DNA of 60,988 bases, taken from the NCBI GenBank assembly GCA_947166345.1, contig CAMVDU010000012.1:1-60988 (forward strand), in the 5' to 3' direction. This document shows, piece by piece, positions 26,043 to 34,197 of the stretch. The translations under genes and the position numbers were made by a program. This stretch comes from an uncultured Prevotellaceae bacterium. Its GTDB lineage: Bacteria; Bacteroidota; Bacteroidia; Bacteroidales; Bacteroidaceae. Numbering within the stretch: the stretch's first letter is position 1; every line of letters begins with the position of its first letter. The notes below the pieces were generated by a model, which ran no database searches, was not told where the DNA came from, and was given only the letters and a program-made list of their open reading frames with translations.

Positions 26043-26157
26043 TGAACAATGTACAATGAACTATGAACTGTGCACTATGAACTATGCACTATGAACTGTG
26101 CACTATGAACTATGAACTGTGCACTATGAACTATGAACTATGCACTATGAACTGTGA
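26043..26157. repeat. ATGAACT/ATGCACT heptad array
   Basis: About 16 consecutive 7-nt units (ATGAACT, ATGCACT, GTGCACT and variants) fill the whole gap between the convergent DUF4424 and cysE genes. The first units are more degenerate (GAACAAT, GTACAAT). Likely to vary in copy number between strains. Confidence 0.9.
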
Positions 26158-27066
26158 TTAGATTCCCAGTCCACCCTGGAAAGTGCTTTCTACCGCCTTG
26201 CTCTGCTGTACGCGAGAGTAGGGCGGTATATCGTTGGTCACCCAGATGTTGCCACCGATGATGGAGTCGTGACCAATGGTGATGCGTCCCAGGATGGAGG
26301 CGTTAGAATAGATGGTGACGTTGTCCTCGATGATAGGATGGCGCGGCACGTTGAGCATGTTGCCGTCGGCATCGTACTTGAAGTTCTTGGCACCCAGTGT
26401 CACACCCTGATAGAGCGTCACATGATGGCCTATGATGGAGGTCTCGCCGATGACGACGCCCGTGCCGTGGTCTATGGCGAAGTACTCGCCAATCTGGGCA
26501 CCAGGATGAATGTCGATACCGGTCTTGGAATGGGCCAACTCGGTGATGATGCGGGGAATGACGGGCACACCCATCTTGTGGAGTACGTGGGCCACGCGGT
26601 AGTGGGTCATCGTGTTGATGACGGGGTAGCAATAGATGACCTCGCCATAGTTGGTGGCAGCGGGGTCGTTGTGGAACATAGCATCGACATCGGTATAGAG
26701 CAGGCGCTTCACCTCGGGCAACTGGTCAATGAACTGCAGGGCCAGCTCTTCGGCCTGCTGCATCACGTCGTCCTCGCAGCACTCCTCGCAGAACTGCATG
26801 CCACGGGCTATCTGACGGCGCAGCAGCGTGTAGAGTTCCTGCATGCTGACACCAATATAATAGGAACGGACGCGCGACTCGGTTTGACGCTTGTAGAAAT
26901 AGTCGGTAAAGAGAATGCTCTTGAGGAGGGTCACCATGTGGCGCACCTCATCGACTGATGGCAGCGGTTCCTCGCCGGCCGGCATCATTGTCTCCTCTTT
27001 CTCGGAGAGTACGGATAGTTGTTTTACGTTGCGAAGTAGCACTTCGTTGAGTCTGTCCTGTTCCAT
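26158..27066 (-). CDS. cysE: Serine O-acetyltransferase
   Basis: 302-aa enzyme that makes O-acetylserine from serine and acetyl-CoA, the first step of cysteine synthesis. The C-terminal half is a left-handed beta-helix with the family signature: GIDIHPGAQIGEYFAIDHGTGVVIGE (catalytic Asp and His of the HGTG region) and VTLYQGVTLG. The long N-terminal helical part is like the EpsC-type serine acetyltransferases. The promoter lies in cassette copy 2, shared with the methyltransferase gene on the other strand. Confidence 0.94.
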   Translation of the reverse strand: MEQDRLNEVLLRNVKQLSVLSEKEETMMPAGEEPLPSVDEVRHMVTLLKSILFTDYFYKRQTESRVRSYYIGVSMQELYTLLRRQIARGMQFCEECCEDDVMQQAEELALQFIDQLPEVKRLLYTDVDAMFHNDPAATNYGEVIYCYPVINTMTHYRVAHVLHKMGVPVIPRIITELAHSKTGIDIHPGAQIGEYFAIDHGTGVVIGETSIIGHHVTLYQGVTLGAKNFKYDADGNMLNVPRHPIIEDNVTIYSNASILGRITIGHDSIIGGNIWVTNDIPPYSRVQQSKAVESTFQGGLGI

Positions 27067-27070
27067 GTGG

Positions 27071-27098
27071 TTTACAGTTTACTGTTTACTGTTTACGG
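27071..27098. repeat. TTTACTG heptads in the cysE leader
   Basis: Four 7-nt units: TTTACAG, TTTACTG, TTTACTG, TTTACGG, between the cysE start codon and its -7 box, so transcribed into its 5' leader. Confidence 0.85.
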
Positions 27099-27110
27099 TC
27101 GAATGTCGAT

Positions 27111-27172
27111 GCAAAGGTAGAAAATAATTATGAATTATGAACTATGAATTAAGAATTATTTTGTATCTTTGC
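27111..27172. promoter_or_regulatory. 62-bp bidirectional promoter cassette, copy 2
   Basis: GCAAAGGTA (27111-27119, the minus-strand TACCTTTGC for cysE) and TATCTTTGC (27164-27172, for the methyltransferase gene) face outward around a heptad core (27122-27160) identical to copy 1. The whole 62 bp matches copy 3 in reverse at all but a few positions. Confidence 0.85.
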
Positions 27173-27179
27173 ACGCAAT

Positions 27180-27959
27180 ATGATGCAAGAACAGGAAATA
27201 ACGAGTGCTCAGAACCCGAAGATCAAGCGTTTGCTGGCGCTTCAGCAGAAGTCGTCGGAACGTCGCAAGGCGGGGCTTTTCGTCGTGGAGGGTCGCAGGG
27301 AACTGGAACATTGCATGGAGGCCGGCTATGAGGTCGACACGGTGTTCTACTGTCCGGCATTGCTGCCTGACGGTATTGACGTGGATGCCCGCATGGTGCC
27401 CGTTTCTGCCGATGTCTATGAGAAGATTGCCTATCGCGGCAGCACAGAGGGTGTGGTGGCTGAGGTCAGGGTGAAGTCGCATTCGCTTGATAATCTGCAG
27501 TTGCCCGACAATCCCTTGCTGATGGTGCTGGAGAGCGTGGAGAAGCCAGGCAACCTGGGTGCCGTACTGCGTAGTGCCGACGCTGCTCAGGCTGATGCTG
27601 TTATTGTCTGCGATCCGCTGACCGACCTCTACAATCCCAACCTGATACGCTCCAGCATCGGCGCCATCTTCACCGTGCCCTGTGTGGCCTGTTCGTCGGA
27701 GGAGTGCATCGCCTTCCTTAAGCAGAAAGGCATCCGCATCCTGACGGCACAGCTGCAGGACTCCAAGCTCTACTACGACACCGATATGCGGAGTGGTACC
27801 GCCCTCGTGATGGGTACGGAATCGACGGGCCTCACCGACCAGTGGCGCCAGGCTGCCGACGCGCATATCCGCATTCCCATGCTGGGGCGTCTGGACTCCC
27901 TGAACGTCTCTGTCAGCGCCGCCATCCTTCTCTTCGAAGCCGTGCGCCAGCGTCAATAA
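27180..27959 (+). CDS. SpoU/TrmH-family RNA 2'-O-methyltransferase
   Basis: 259-aa SAM-dependent methyltransferase of the knotted SPOUT class acting on tRNA or rRNA ribose; the target base is not known from sequence. The N-terminal substrate-binding domain (NPKIKRLLALQQKSSERRKAGLFVVEGRRE) and the three SpoU motifs are all present: ESVEKPGNLGAVLRSADA, MGTESTGL and IPMLGRLDSLNVSVSAAI. ATG at 27180 or 27183 may start; the -7 box ends only 7 nt upstream, implying a nearly leaderless mRNA. Confidence 0.93.
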   Translation: MMQEQEITSAQNPKIKRLLALQQKSSERRKAGLFVVEGRRELEHCMEAGYEVDTVFYCPALLPDGIDVDARMVPVSADVYEKIAYRGSTEGVVAEVRVKSHSLDNLQLPDNPLLMVLESVEKPGNLGAVLRSADAAQADAVIVCDPLTDLYNPNLIRSSIGAIFTVPCVACSSEECIAFLKQKGIRILTAQLQDSKLYYDTDMRSGTALVMGTESTGLTDQWRQAADAHIRIPMLGRLDSLNVSVSAAILLFEAVRQRQ

Positions 27960-27988
27960 AAATGCTACCACCTCAATGGCGGTAGCAT
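27957..27988 (-). terminator. Terminator for the acyl-CoA synthetase genes
   Basis: Stem TGCTACC/GGTAGCA plus two more pairs after a mismatch, loop TCAAT. The T run is on the minus strand (the AAAAA at 27958-27962), so it best ends the leftward transcript. Confidence 0.65.
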
Positions 27989-27995
27989 ATTCTTC

Positions 27996-28073
27996 ACTTC
28001 TTTAACTTCTAGCGAAGCGTTCGCTTCTTTAACTTCTAAGCGAAGCGATAACTTCTCTAACTTCTTTAACTCT
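27996..28073. repeat. TTAACTTCT/AGCGAAGCG nine-base repeats
   Basis: Nine-nt units TTAACTTCT, AGCGAAGCG, TTCGCTTCT, TTAACTTCT, GCGAAGCG, ATAACTTCT, CTAACTTCT lie between the convergent methyltransferase and synthetase genes. The same units recur at 29757. Confidence 0.8.
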
Positions 28074-28074
28074 C

Positions 28075-29736
28075 CTACTTATACAAGTATCTCTTGATAC
28101 TCTTCTTAGGCGTCTTGGCGAACTCCTCTTCGTGAATCTCAATAGAAGAAATCTTCTCGTAGGCGGGCAACTGCTGGTTCAGACCTGTGAGGTTCTGGTT
28201 CATGATGGCCTGCAGGTCTTCGTTGTTCAGTCCCATGTTGCGGGCCTCGTCGAAGTCGGGATAGACCAGAGCCACCAGCTTCGTGTCGCGCTGCACCACG
28301 ATGCTCTCTACCACCATTGTCATCGAGTTGAGACGGTCCTCAATCTCCTCGGGGTAGATGTTCTGTCCGTTGGCACCCAATAGCATGTTCTTTGAGCGTC
28401 CGTTGATGAAGACGTTGCCCTCGTCATCGATGGTACCCAGGTCGCCGGTATGATACCAGCCATCGGGATCGATGGTCTCGGCAGTAGCCTCGGGATTCTT
28501 GTAGTAGCCCAACATGACGTTAAGACCGCGTGTGAGAATCTCGCCAGGGATGTTCTGCGGGTCGGGTGAGTCGATCTTCACCTCCATGTGGAGGGCAGCC
28601 TTGCCGCAAGAACCCGGCACGAAGCGGCGCCAGTCCTCGTAGCAGATGATGGGTGCGCACTCGGTGGCACCATAGCCCACGGTGAAGGGGAACTGTATCT
28701 GGTGCAGGAACTGCTCCACCTCGCGGTTGAAGGCAGCACCACCGATAATCACTTCGAAGAACTCGCCACCGAAGGCTTTCACCACCTCCTGACAGATCAT
28801 CTCCTTCACCTTCTTCGAGATGACAGGCATCTGCAGCAGCAGGCGCATGCGGTTGTTCTGAATCTTGGGGAACACGCGTTTGCGGATAATCTTCTCGATG
28901 ACCAGCGGTACGGCAATAATCACCTTGGGCTTGATGTCGGCAAAGGCCTGGGCGATGATGGCTGGCGAGGGTGTGCGGTTCAGGTAATAGACGTGACAGC
29001 CGCGGATGAACTCATACAGGAACTCGAAGGCCATGCCATACATGTGGGCCATGGGCAGGATAGAGATGATGTTGGCACCGGTGGTGACGTTGTTACCCAT
29101 CACGGCGCAGGCAAAGTCATAGTTGGACCAGAGGGCACGGTAGGGCACCATGACACCCTTCGAGAAACCTGTGGTGCCGCTGGTGTAGTTGATCATCGCC
29201 ATCTCGTCGCCATTGGCCTCGTGGTAGTACTTCACATGTTCCTGACGGAAATACTTGGGGAACTTCTTGCCATAGAGCTCGTTCAGGTGCTCACGGGCAT
29301 AGGTCAGCTTGTCGGTACGCGACACCATCAGCGAGTAGTCGCTGTTGCGGATGATGCCTTCCAGATGGGGCATCTGCGTGGGGTCGATGGTACCTACCAC
29401 GTGGTCGCCTGCAAACAGCAAACGTGCGTCAGAGTGGTTGACGATGTTGTGAATCTGTTCGGGCATGAACTCATGCAGGATGGGTACGGCGATGGCACCA
29501 TAGGTCAGCGTGGCAATGAAAGCCACAGCCCACTGGCTGCTGTTTCTGCCGCAGAGGGCAATCTTATCGCCCTTCTGGATGCCCGAGTTCTCGAACAGGA
29601 TGTGTACTTTTTCTATTTTGCGCGCCACGTCATGGAACTGTAGCGTCTGACCCTTGTAGTCGGTCAGGGCATCCATGTCCCAGTGGTCGATGATACTCTG
29701 CTCAAGCAGTTCGTTGAAACTTGGAACTTGTTTCAT
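28075..29736 (-). CDS. Long-chain acyl-CoA synthetase (AMP-binding), copy 1
   Basis: 553-aa adenylate-forming enzyme that activates fatty acids as acyl-AMP then acyl-CoA. The AMP-binding motif INYTSGTTGFSKGVM, the GYGATECAP motif, DGWYHTGDLG and the C-terminal lysine region FAKTPKKSIKRYLY are intact. It is about 10% shorter than FadD of Proteobacteria, in line with short Bacteroidales enzymes. It is the second of two close paralogues on the same strand, with the same length and motif order, so a tandem duplication is likely. The exact substrate cannot be told. Confidence 0.92.
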   Translation of the reverse strand: MKQVPSFNELLEQSIIDHWDMDALTDYKGQTLQFHDVARKIEKVHILFENSGIQKGDKIALCGRNSSQWAVAFIATLTYGAIAVPILHEFMPEQIHNIVNHSDARLLFAGDHVVGTIDPTQMPHLEGIIRNSDYSLMVSRTDKLTYAREHLNELYGKKFPKYFRQEHVKYYHEANGDEMAMINYTSGTTGFSKGVMVPYRALWSNYDFACAVMGNNVTTGANIISILPMAHMYGMAFEFLYEFIRGCHVYYLNRTPSPAIIAQAFADIKPKVIIAVPLVIEKIIRKRVFPKIQNNRMRLLLQMPVISKKVKEMICQEVVKAFGGEFFEVIIGGAAFNREVEQFLHQIQFPFTVGYGATECAPIICYEDWRRFVPGSCGKAALHMEVKIDSPDPQNIPGEILTRGLNVMLGYYKNPEATAETIDPDGWYHTGDLGTIDDEGNVFINGRSKNMLLGANGQNIYPEEIEDRLNSMTMVVESIVVQRDTKLVALVYPDFDEARNMGLNNEDLQAIMNQNLTGLNQQLPAYEKISSIEIHEEEFAKTPKKSIKRYLYK

Positions 29737-29756
29737 AGTAGTTTTCTATATTTATC

Positions 29757-29815
29757 TTCTTGCGAAGCGTTAACTTCTCTAACTTCTCTAACTTCTAGCG
29801 AAGCGTTAACTTCTA
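29757..29815. repeat. TTAACTTCT/AGCGAAGCG nine-base repeats, second site
   Basis: Nine-nt units TGCGAAGCG, TTAACTTCT, CTAACTTCT, CTAACTTCT, AGCGAAGCG, TTAACTTCT between the two synthetase genes. The last unit reaches the stop codon of the upstream synthetase. Confidence 0.8.
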
Positions 29816-31465
29816 TTGGTAAAGATATCTCTTAATACTCTTCTTGGGAGTTTTCGCAAACTCCTCGGATTGCAGTTCGACAGAAGTGATGCGGCTGTAG
29901 GCAGGCAGGTTGGCGTTCAGGTTCACGCGGTTCTGCTCCATCACGGCCTGCAACTCGTCCATGGTGAAGTTGGCTGCTTCGTCCTGGTCGGGATAGACCA
30001 GTGCCACCAGCTTCTCGTTGCGCTGTACGACAACGCATTCTGCCACCATCGGCATGGAGTTGAGCTGGTCCTCAATCTCCTCGGGGTAGATGTTCTGTCC
30101 GCTGGCACCCAGCAGCATGTTCTTGATGCGTCCGCGAATGAAGATGTTACCGTAGGCATCCTTTGTGCCCAGGTCGCCGGTATGGTACCAGCCATCGGGA
30201 TCGAGGGCCTCGCGTGTAGCCTCTTCGTTCTTGTAGTAACCCAGCATGACGTTCATACCCTTGGTCTGAATCTCGCCAGGGATATTCTCGGGGTCTGACG
30301 AATTGATGCGCACCTCCATGCCCTGGATGGCTGCGCCACAGGAACCTGGCTCGAACTCCTTCCAGTCGCGATAGCTGATAAGGGGGGCACACTCCGTGGT
30401 GCCGTAGCCCACGGTGATGGGGAAGTTAATGGACAACAGGAACTCCTCGACCTCTTTCGACAGAGCTGCACCGCCCACGATAATCTCGTAGGCCCGTCCA
30501 CCGAATGCCTCATAAACCTGCTCGCATATCTTCTCCTTCACCTTCTTAGAGATAACGGGCATCTGCAGCAGCAGGCGCATGCGGTTACTCTGGATGATGG
30601 GGAACACCTTCTTGCGGATAATCTTCTCGACAATCAGGGGCACGGCGATGACCAGCCCAGGCTTGACGTCGGTAAACGCTTTGGCAATGAGCGTGGGCGA
30701 CGGCAGACGGTTGAGGAAGAAGATATGGCAGCCATTGCAGAAACTGAAGATGAACTCGAAGGCCAGACCATACATGTGGGCCATAGGCAGAATGCTGAGC
30801 ATGGTCTGTCCGGCTTTCACTTTCGAGCCCAGTTGCGTCAGGGCGAAGTCGAGGTTGCCTAAAAGGGCACGATAGGGCAGCATGACGCCCTTGGAATGGC
30901 CCGTGGTGCCGCTGGTGTAGTTGATCAGCGCCAACTCTTCGGGCTGGTCTTCGTGGTAGTGAACATCGTCCTTGGTGAAAGCCTTGGGATATTTCTGACC
31001 GAACATCATGTTCAGGTTTTCGCGGGCATAGGTCAGCTGCTCGGAACGTGACAGCATGATAGAGAAGTCGGGCAGGTTGAGGATGCCTTCCAATTTGGGC
31101 ATCTCGTCGGGGTTGATATCCTTTGCCACGAAATCGCCTACGAACAAAAGACGTGTTCCTGAGTGGTTGACGATGTTATGAATCTGCTCAGCGTTGAACT
31201 CGTGGAGGATGGGTACTGCTACTGCTCCGTAGGTCAGCGTAGCCAGGAAAGTGACAGCCCAGTGGGCAGAGTTGCGTCCGCAGATGGCAATCTTATCGCC
31301 TTTCTTAACGCCTGCACTCTCGAAGGCTATGTGTAGTTTTTCAATTTTACGGGCTACATCGTGATATTGCAACGTGGCTCCCTGATAGTCGGTTAGGGCA
31401 TTGGCATCCCAGTTATCAACGATGGTTTTCCAGATATAATAATTGAAATTGTTGTTGTTATTCAT
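29813..31465 (-). CDS. Long-chain acyl-CoA synthetase (AMP-binding), copy 2
   Basis: 550-aa paralogue of the gene after it, first in the transcript. The motifs INYTSGTTGHSKGVM, GYGTTECAP, DGWYHTGDLG and FAKTPKKSIKRYLY match. The two proteins align over their whole length, with most differences in the N-terminal 40 residues and surface positions; long stretches such as NRMRLLLQMPVISKKVKE are the same. The start is fixed by a 7-bp hairpin and a -7 box just upstream. Confidence 0.92.
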   Translation of the reverse strand: MNNNNNFNYYIWKTIVDNWDANALTDYQGATLQYHDVARKIEKLHIAFESAGVKKGDKIAICGRNSAHWAVTFLATLTYGAVAVPILHEFNAEQIHNIVNHSGTRLLFVGDFVAKDINPDEMPKLEGILNLPDFSIMLSRSEQLTYARENLNMMFGQKYPKAFTKDDVHYHEDQPEELALINYTSGTTGHSKGVMLPYRALLGNLDFALTQLGSKVKAGQTMLSILPMAHMYGLAFEFIFSFCNGCHIFFLNRLPSPTLIAKAFTDVKPGLVIAVPLIVEKIIRKKVFPIIQSNRMRLLLQMPVISKKVKEKICEQVYEAFGGRAYEIIVGGAALSKEVEEFLLSINFPITVGYGTTECAPLISYRDWKEFEPGSCGAAIQGMEVRINSSDPENIPGEIQTKGMNVMLGYYKNEEATREALDPDGWYHTGDLGTKDAYGNIFIRGRIKNMLLGASGQNIYPEEIEDQLNSMPMVAECVVVQRNEKLVALVYPDQDEAANFTMDELQAVMEQNRVNLNANLPAYSRITSVELQSEEFAKTPKKSIKRYLYQ

Positions 31466-31496
31466 TGCACAGTTTTAAAATTTCTGTGCAAAGGTA
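31466..31496 (-). promoter_or_regulatory. Promoter and start-adjacent hairpin for synthetase copy 2
   Basis: The -7 box TACCTTTGC (31488-31496, minus) is followed by the hairpin TGCACAG-11 nt-CTGTGCA (31466-31490) that ends right at the start codon. It would take up nearly the whole 5' leader and could limit ribosome access. Confidence 0.65.
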
Positions 31497-31578
31497 CATC
31501 AAATTCTGCACACAACAAAATTTTTTGTGCAATATTTTATGTTGGGAGCGAAAATAGTTTGATTTTTCCCGTTTGCTC

Positions 31579-32847
31579 TTATTCGTAGCGCATGGAACGG
31601 GCGGGATGGATGCGCGAAACGAGGTAGCTGGGACCTATCAGTACGAACAGACTGATGAGCAGCGTGGCGATGTTGATCAGCAGTACGAACAGCAGGTTAA
31701 GCTCCATGGGTGCCTCGCTGACATAGTAGGTGTCGGCATCCAGTTTGATGAAGCCTGTGGTCTGCTGAAGCACCACGATGCCAATGCCTATCAGGTTGCC
31801 CCATAACAGTCCCCAACCGATGATATAGGCCGAGAACCAGAGGAATGTCTTCCGAATCAAAGTGTTGCGTGCGCCAAGGGCCTTCAGGATGCCGATCATC
31901 TGAGTGCGCTCTAATATAATAATAAGGAGTCCGCTGATAATGGTGAAGCTGGACACGGCAATCATCAGCGCCAGGATAATCCAGACGTTGATGTCGAGCA
32001 GCTCCAGCCAGTCGAACACCTGTCGGTAGGTCTCCGTGATGGTGGTAGCCGTATATTCGTTGCCTTCGCGGTCGGGACTGGCCTTCACTTGCTGTATGAC
32101 GCGGCTGTTCACCTCGTCGAGCTTGTCGAAGTTGTCAACCAGCAACTCTGCTCCTGAGCACATGTCTTTAGGCCAGCCGTTCAGCTGACGGGTGACGTGG
32201 ATGTTGGTCAGGCAGATCACGTCGTCGAAGCGTTTCATGTGACTCTGATAGATGGCCTTCACCGTGAAGGGGCGCTTCTCGGGGCGTGGCTCTTCCTCGT
32301 CATCGTCATAGACAATGAAGTAGGCCATGATCCTGTCGCCCACCTTCAGGCGCAACTTGTTGGCCATTGTCTTCGAAATGATCAGCGGACGGTCCTGCGT
32401 CTGTGCATCGATGAACTGGGGCAACTCGCCTGCCACGAGGTTTTCCTTGATGAAGCTGATGTCGTATTCTGGTCCTATGCCCTTGAACATGACGCCCAGG
32501 AAGTCCTGGTCGGTCTTCAGAATGCCTTGTGCCATCACGTAGCGCTCGGCATGACGCACGCCAGGCACGCCTTTCAGTTTCTGCAGATAGGCGCTGTCTA
32601 TGCTGATGGGCTGTGGGGTGGGCGCTATGAGCGACTCCTTGTTGACTACCTGAATATGGCTGCCAAAGCCTATGACCTTGCTTCTTACCGTGTCCTTAAA
32701 GCCCAGTACGACACTCACCGTGATAATCATCACCACCAGTCCGATGGCCACTCCGATGGTGGCAATGCGGATGGCAGGACGACTCACCTTCTTCTGGTCG
32801 CCCTGTGCACTATACAGTCGTTTGGAAAGAAACAGCGGTAGGTTCAC
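31579..32847 (-). CDS. LolC/LolE-type ABC transporter permease (FtsX family)
   Basis: 422-aa inner-membrane permease. An N-terminal membrane helix (IATIGVAIGLVVMIITVSVVLGF), a large periplasmic domain and three C-terminal helices (about residues 285-400) give the MacB/LolCE layout. Homologues with a LolD ATPase release lipoproteins from the inner membrane; the ATPase is not in this window, so the exact role is open. It lies 17 nt after the aminotransferase gene. Confidence 0.88.
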   Translation of the reverse strand: MNLPLFLSKRLYSAQGDQKKVSRPAIRIATIGVAIGLVVMIITVSVVLGFKDTVRSKVIGFGSHIQVVNKESLIAPTPQPISIDSAYLQKLKGVPGVRHAERYVMAQGILKTDQDFLGVMFKGIGPEYDISFIKENLVAGELPQFIDAQTQDRPLIISKTMANKLRLKVGDRIMAYFIVYDDDEEEPRPEKRPFTVKAIYQSHMKRFDDVICLTNIHVTRQLNGWPKDMCSGAELLVDNFDKLDEVNSRVIQQVKASPDREGNEYTATTITETYRQVFDWLELLDINVWIILALMIAVSSFTIISGLLIIILERTQMIGILKALGARNTLIRKTFLWFSAYIIGWGLLWGNLIGIGIVVLQQTTGFIKLDADTYYVSEAPMELNLLFVLLINIATLLISLFVLIGPSYLVSRIHPARSMRYE

Positions 32848-32877
32848 CTCTCAATTCTCAACTCTCAACCCTCAACT
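32848..32877. repeat. CTCAACT heptads at the aminotransferase 3' end
   Basis: Units CTCAATT, CTCAACT, CTCAACC, CTCAACT fill the gap and supply the stop codon and last codons of the aminotransferase gene. Confidence 0.7.
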
Positions 32878-34067
32878 CTGCCAGGATAGGCCTCAAGAGC
32901 CTTTGCCAATACGACAAGGGCCTTCTCAAGGTCTTCTTTCTTCAGCACGTAGGCTATACGCACCTGATTGATGCCAGCGCCTGGTGTGGTGTAGAAACCT
33001 GCTGCGGGCGCCATCATCACGGTAGCACCTTCGTATTCGAATTCGCTCAAGCACCAACGGCAGAACTTCTCGCTGTCGTCAACGGGCAACTTGGCCACCG
33101 TGTAGAAGGCTCCCATAGGGATGGGCGAATAGACGCCAGGGATGCGGTTCAGTCCGTCAATCAGGCACTTACGGCGCTCCACGTATTCGTCGTACACATC
33201 ACGGTAGTACTCCTCGGGAGCATCCAGCGAAGCCTCGGCCACAATCTGTCCGATGAGGGGAGGGGAGAGGCGTGCCTGACAGAATTTCATCACGGCCGCG
33301 CGTACCTCTTTATTCTTAGTGATGAGCGCACCCACACGGATGCCGCACTCAGAATAGCGCTTCGATACGGAGTCGATAAGGATGACATTCTGCTCGATGC
33401 CCTCCAGATGGCAGGCCGAGATATAGGGCGAGCCGGTGTAGATATACTCGCGATACACCTCGTCAGAGAACAGGTAGAGGTCGTATTTCTTCACCAGGTC
33501 GCGTATCTGGTTCATCTCGCGGCGTGTATAGAGATAGCCGGTGGGGTTGTTGGGGTTGCAGATCATGATGGCACGGGTGCGCTCGTTGATCAGTTCCTCA
33601 AACTTCTCAACCTTCGGCAGCGAGAAACCCTCGTCGATAGTGGTGGCGATGGTGCGTATCTTGGCACCTGCCGAGATGGCGAAGGCCATGTAGTTGGCAT
33701 AGGCAGGCTCGGGCACGATGATCTCGTCGCCTGGGTTCAGACACGACATGAAGGCGAAGAGCACGGCCTCGCTACCACCACTGGTGATGATGATATCGTC
33801 GGCAGTCACGTTGATGTTGTACTTCGCATAGTAGCCCACCAGCTTCTCACGGTAGCTCAAATAGCCCTGCGAGGGAGAGTACTCCAGAATTTCGCGGTCT
33901 ATTTTCTTCAGGGCATCCAGACCCACCTGTGGTGTGGGCAGGTCGGGCTGACCGATGTTCAGATGGTAAACATGGGTGCCACGCTTCTTGGCAGCGGCAG
34001 CCAAAGGAGCCAGCTTGCGAATCGGCGATTCGGGCATCTCCAAGCCTCGTATGGATATCTCAGGCAT
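32865..34067 (-). CDS. PLP-dependent aminotransferase, class I/II (aspartate aminotransferase-like)
   Basis: 400-aa fold-type I aminotransferase. NPNNPTGY (cofactor site), SDEVYREYIY, the PLP lysine in DSVSKRYSECGIR and the carboxylate-binding Arg near the C-terminus (QVRIAY) are present. The likely role is amino acid transamination with 2-oxoglutarate; the family also has kynurenine and methionine-related members, so substrate is uncertain. It is driven by cassette copy 3, divergent from the DUF4494 gene. The last residues (GRVEG) are coded by a heptad repeat. Confidence 0.9.
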   Translation of the reverse strand: MPEISIRGLEMPESPIRKLAPLAAAAKKRGTHVYHLNIGQPDLPTPQVGLDALKKIDREILEYSPSQGYLSYREKLVGYYAKYNINVTADDIIITSGGSEAVLFAFMSCLNPGDEIIVPEPAYANYMAFAISAGAKIRTIATTIDEGFSLPKVEKFEELINERTRAIMICNPNNPTGYLYTRREMNQIRDLVKKYDLYLFSDEVYREYIYTGSPYISACHLEGIEQNVILIDSVSKRYSECGIRVGALITKNKEVRAAVMKFCQARLSPPLIGQIVAEASLDAPEEYYRDVYDEYVERRKCLIDGLNRIPGVYSPIPMGAFYTVAKLPVDDSEKFCRWCLSEFEYEGATVMMAPAAGFYTTPGAGINQVRIAYVLKKEDLEKALVVLAKALEAYPGRVEG

Positions 34068-34109
34068 CTTGTTATTTTGCGATTTACGAATACAATTTCA
34101 AATTTGTGT

Positions 34110-34171
34110 GCAAAGGTACAAAATAATTCTTAATTCATAATTCATAATTCATAATTATTTTCTACCTTTGC
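34110..34171. promoter_or_regulatory. 62-bp bidirectional promoter cassette, copy 3 (inverted)
   Basis: GCAAAGGTA (34110-34118) serves the aminotransferase gene and TACCTTTGC (34163-34171) the DUF4494 gene. The heptad core (34122-34160) is the reverse complement of copies 1 and 2 with one mismatch in 39. Confidence 0.85.
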
Positions 34172-34197
34172 AGTCAAAATCAAAAAAACACGATAAA

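Noticed and set aside
32805..34133. Long open frame (442 aa) antisense to the aminotransferase gene
   Set aside because: It mirrors a well-supported gene on the other strand and has no family resemblance; the same holds for long antisense frames over der (17193-18503), the DUF4424 gene (24795-25970), M16 (14693-15739), synthetase 1 (28588-29643) and nspC (35401-36612). They result from codon bias.
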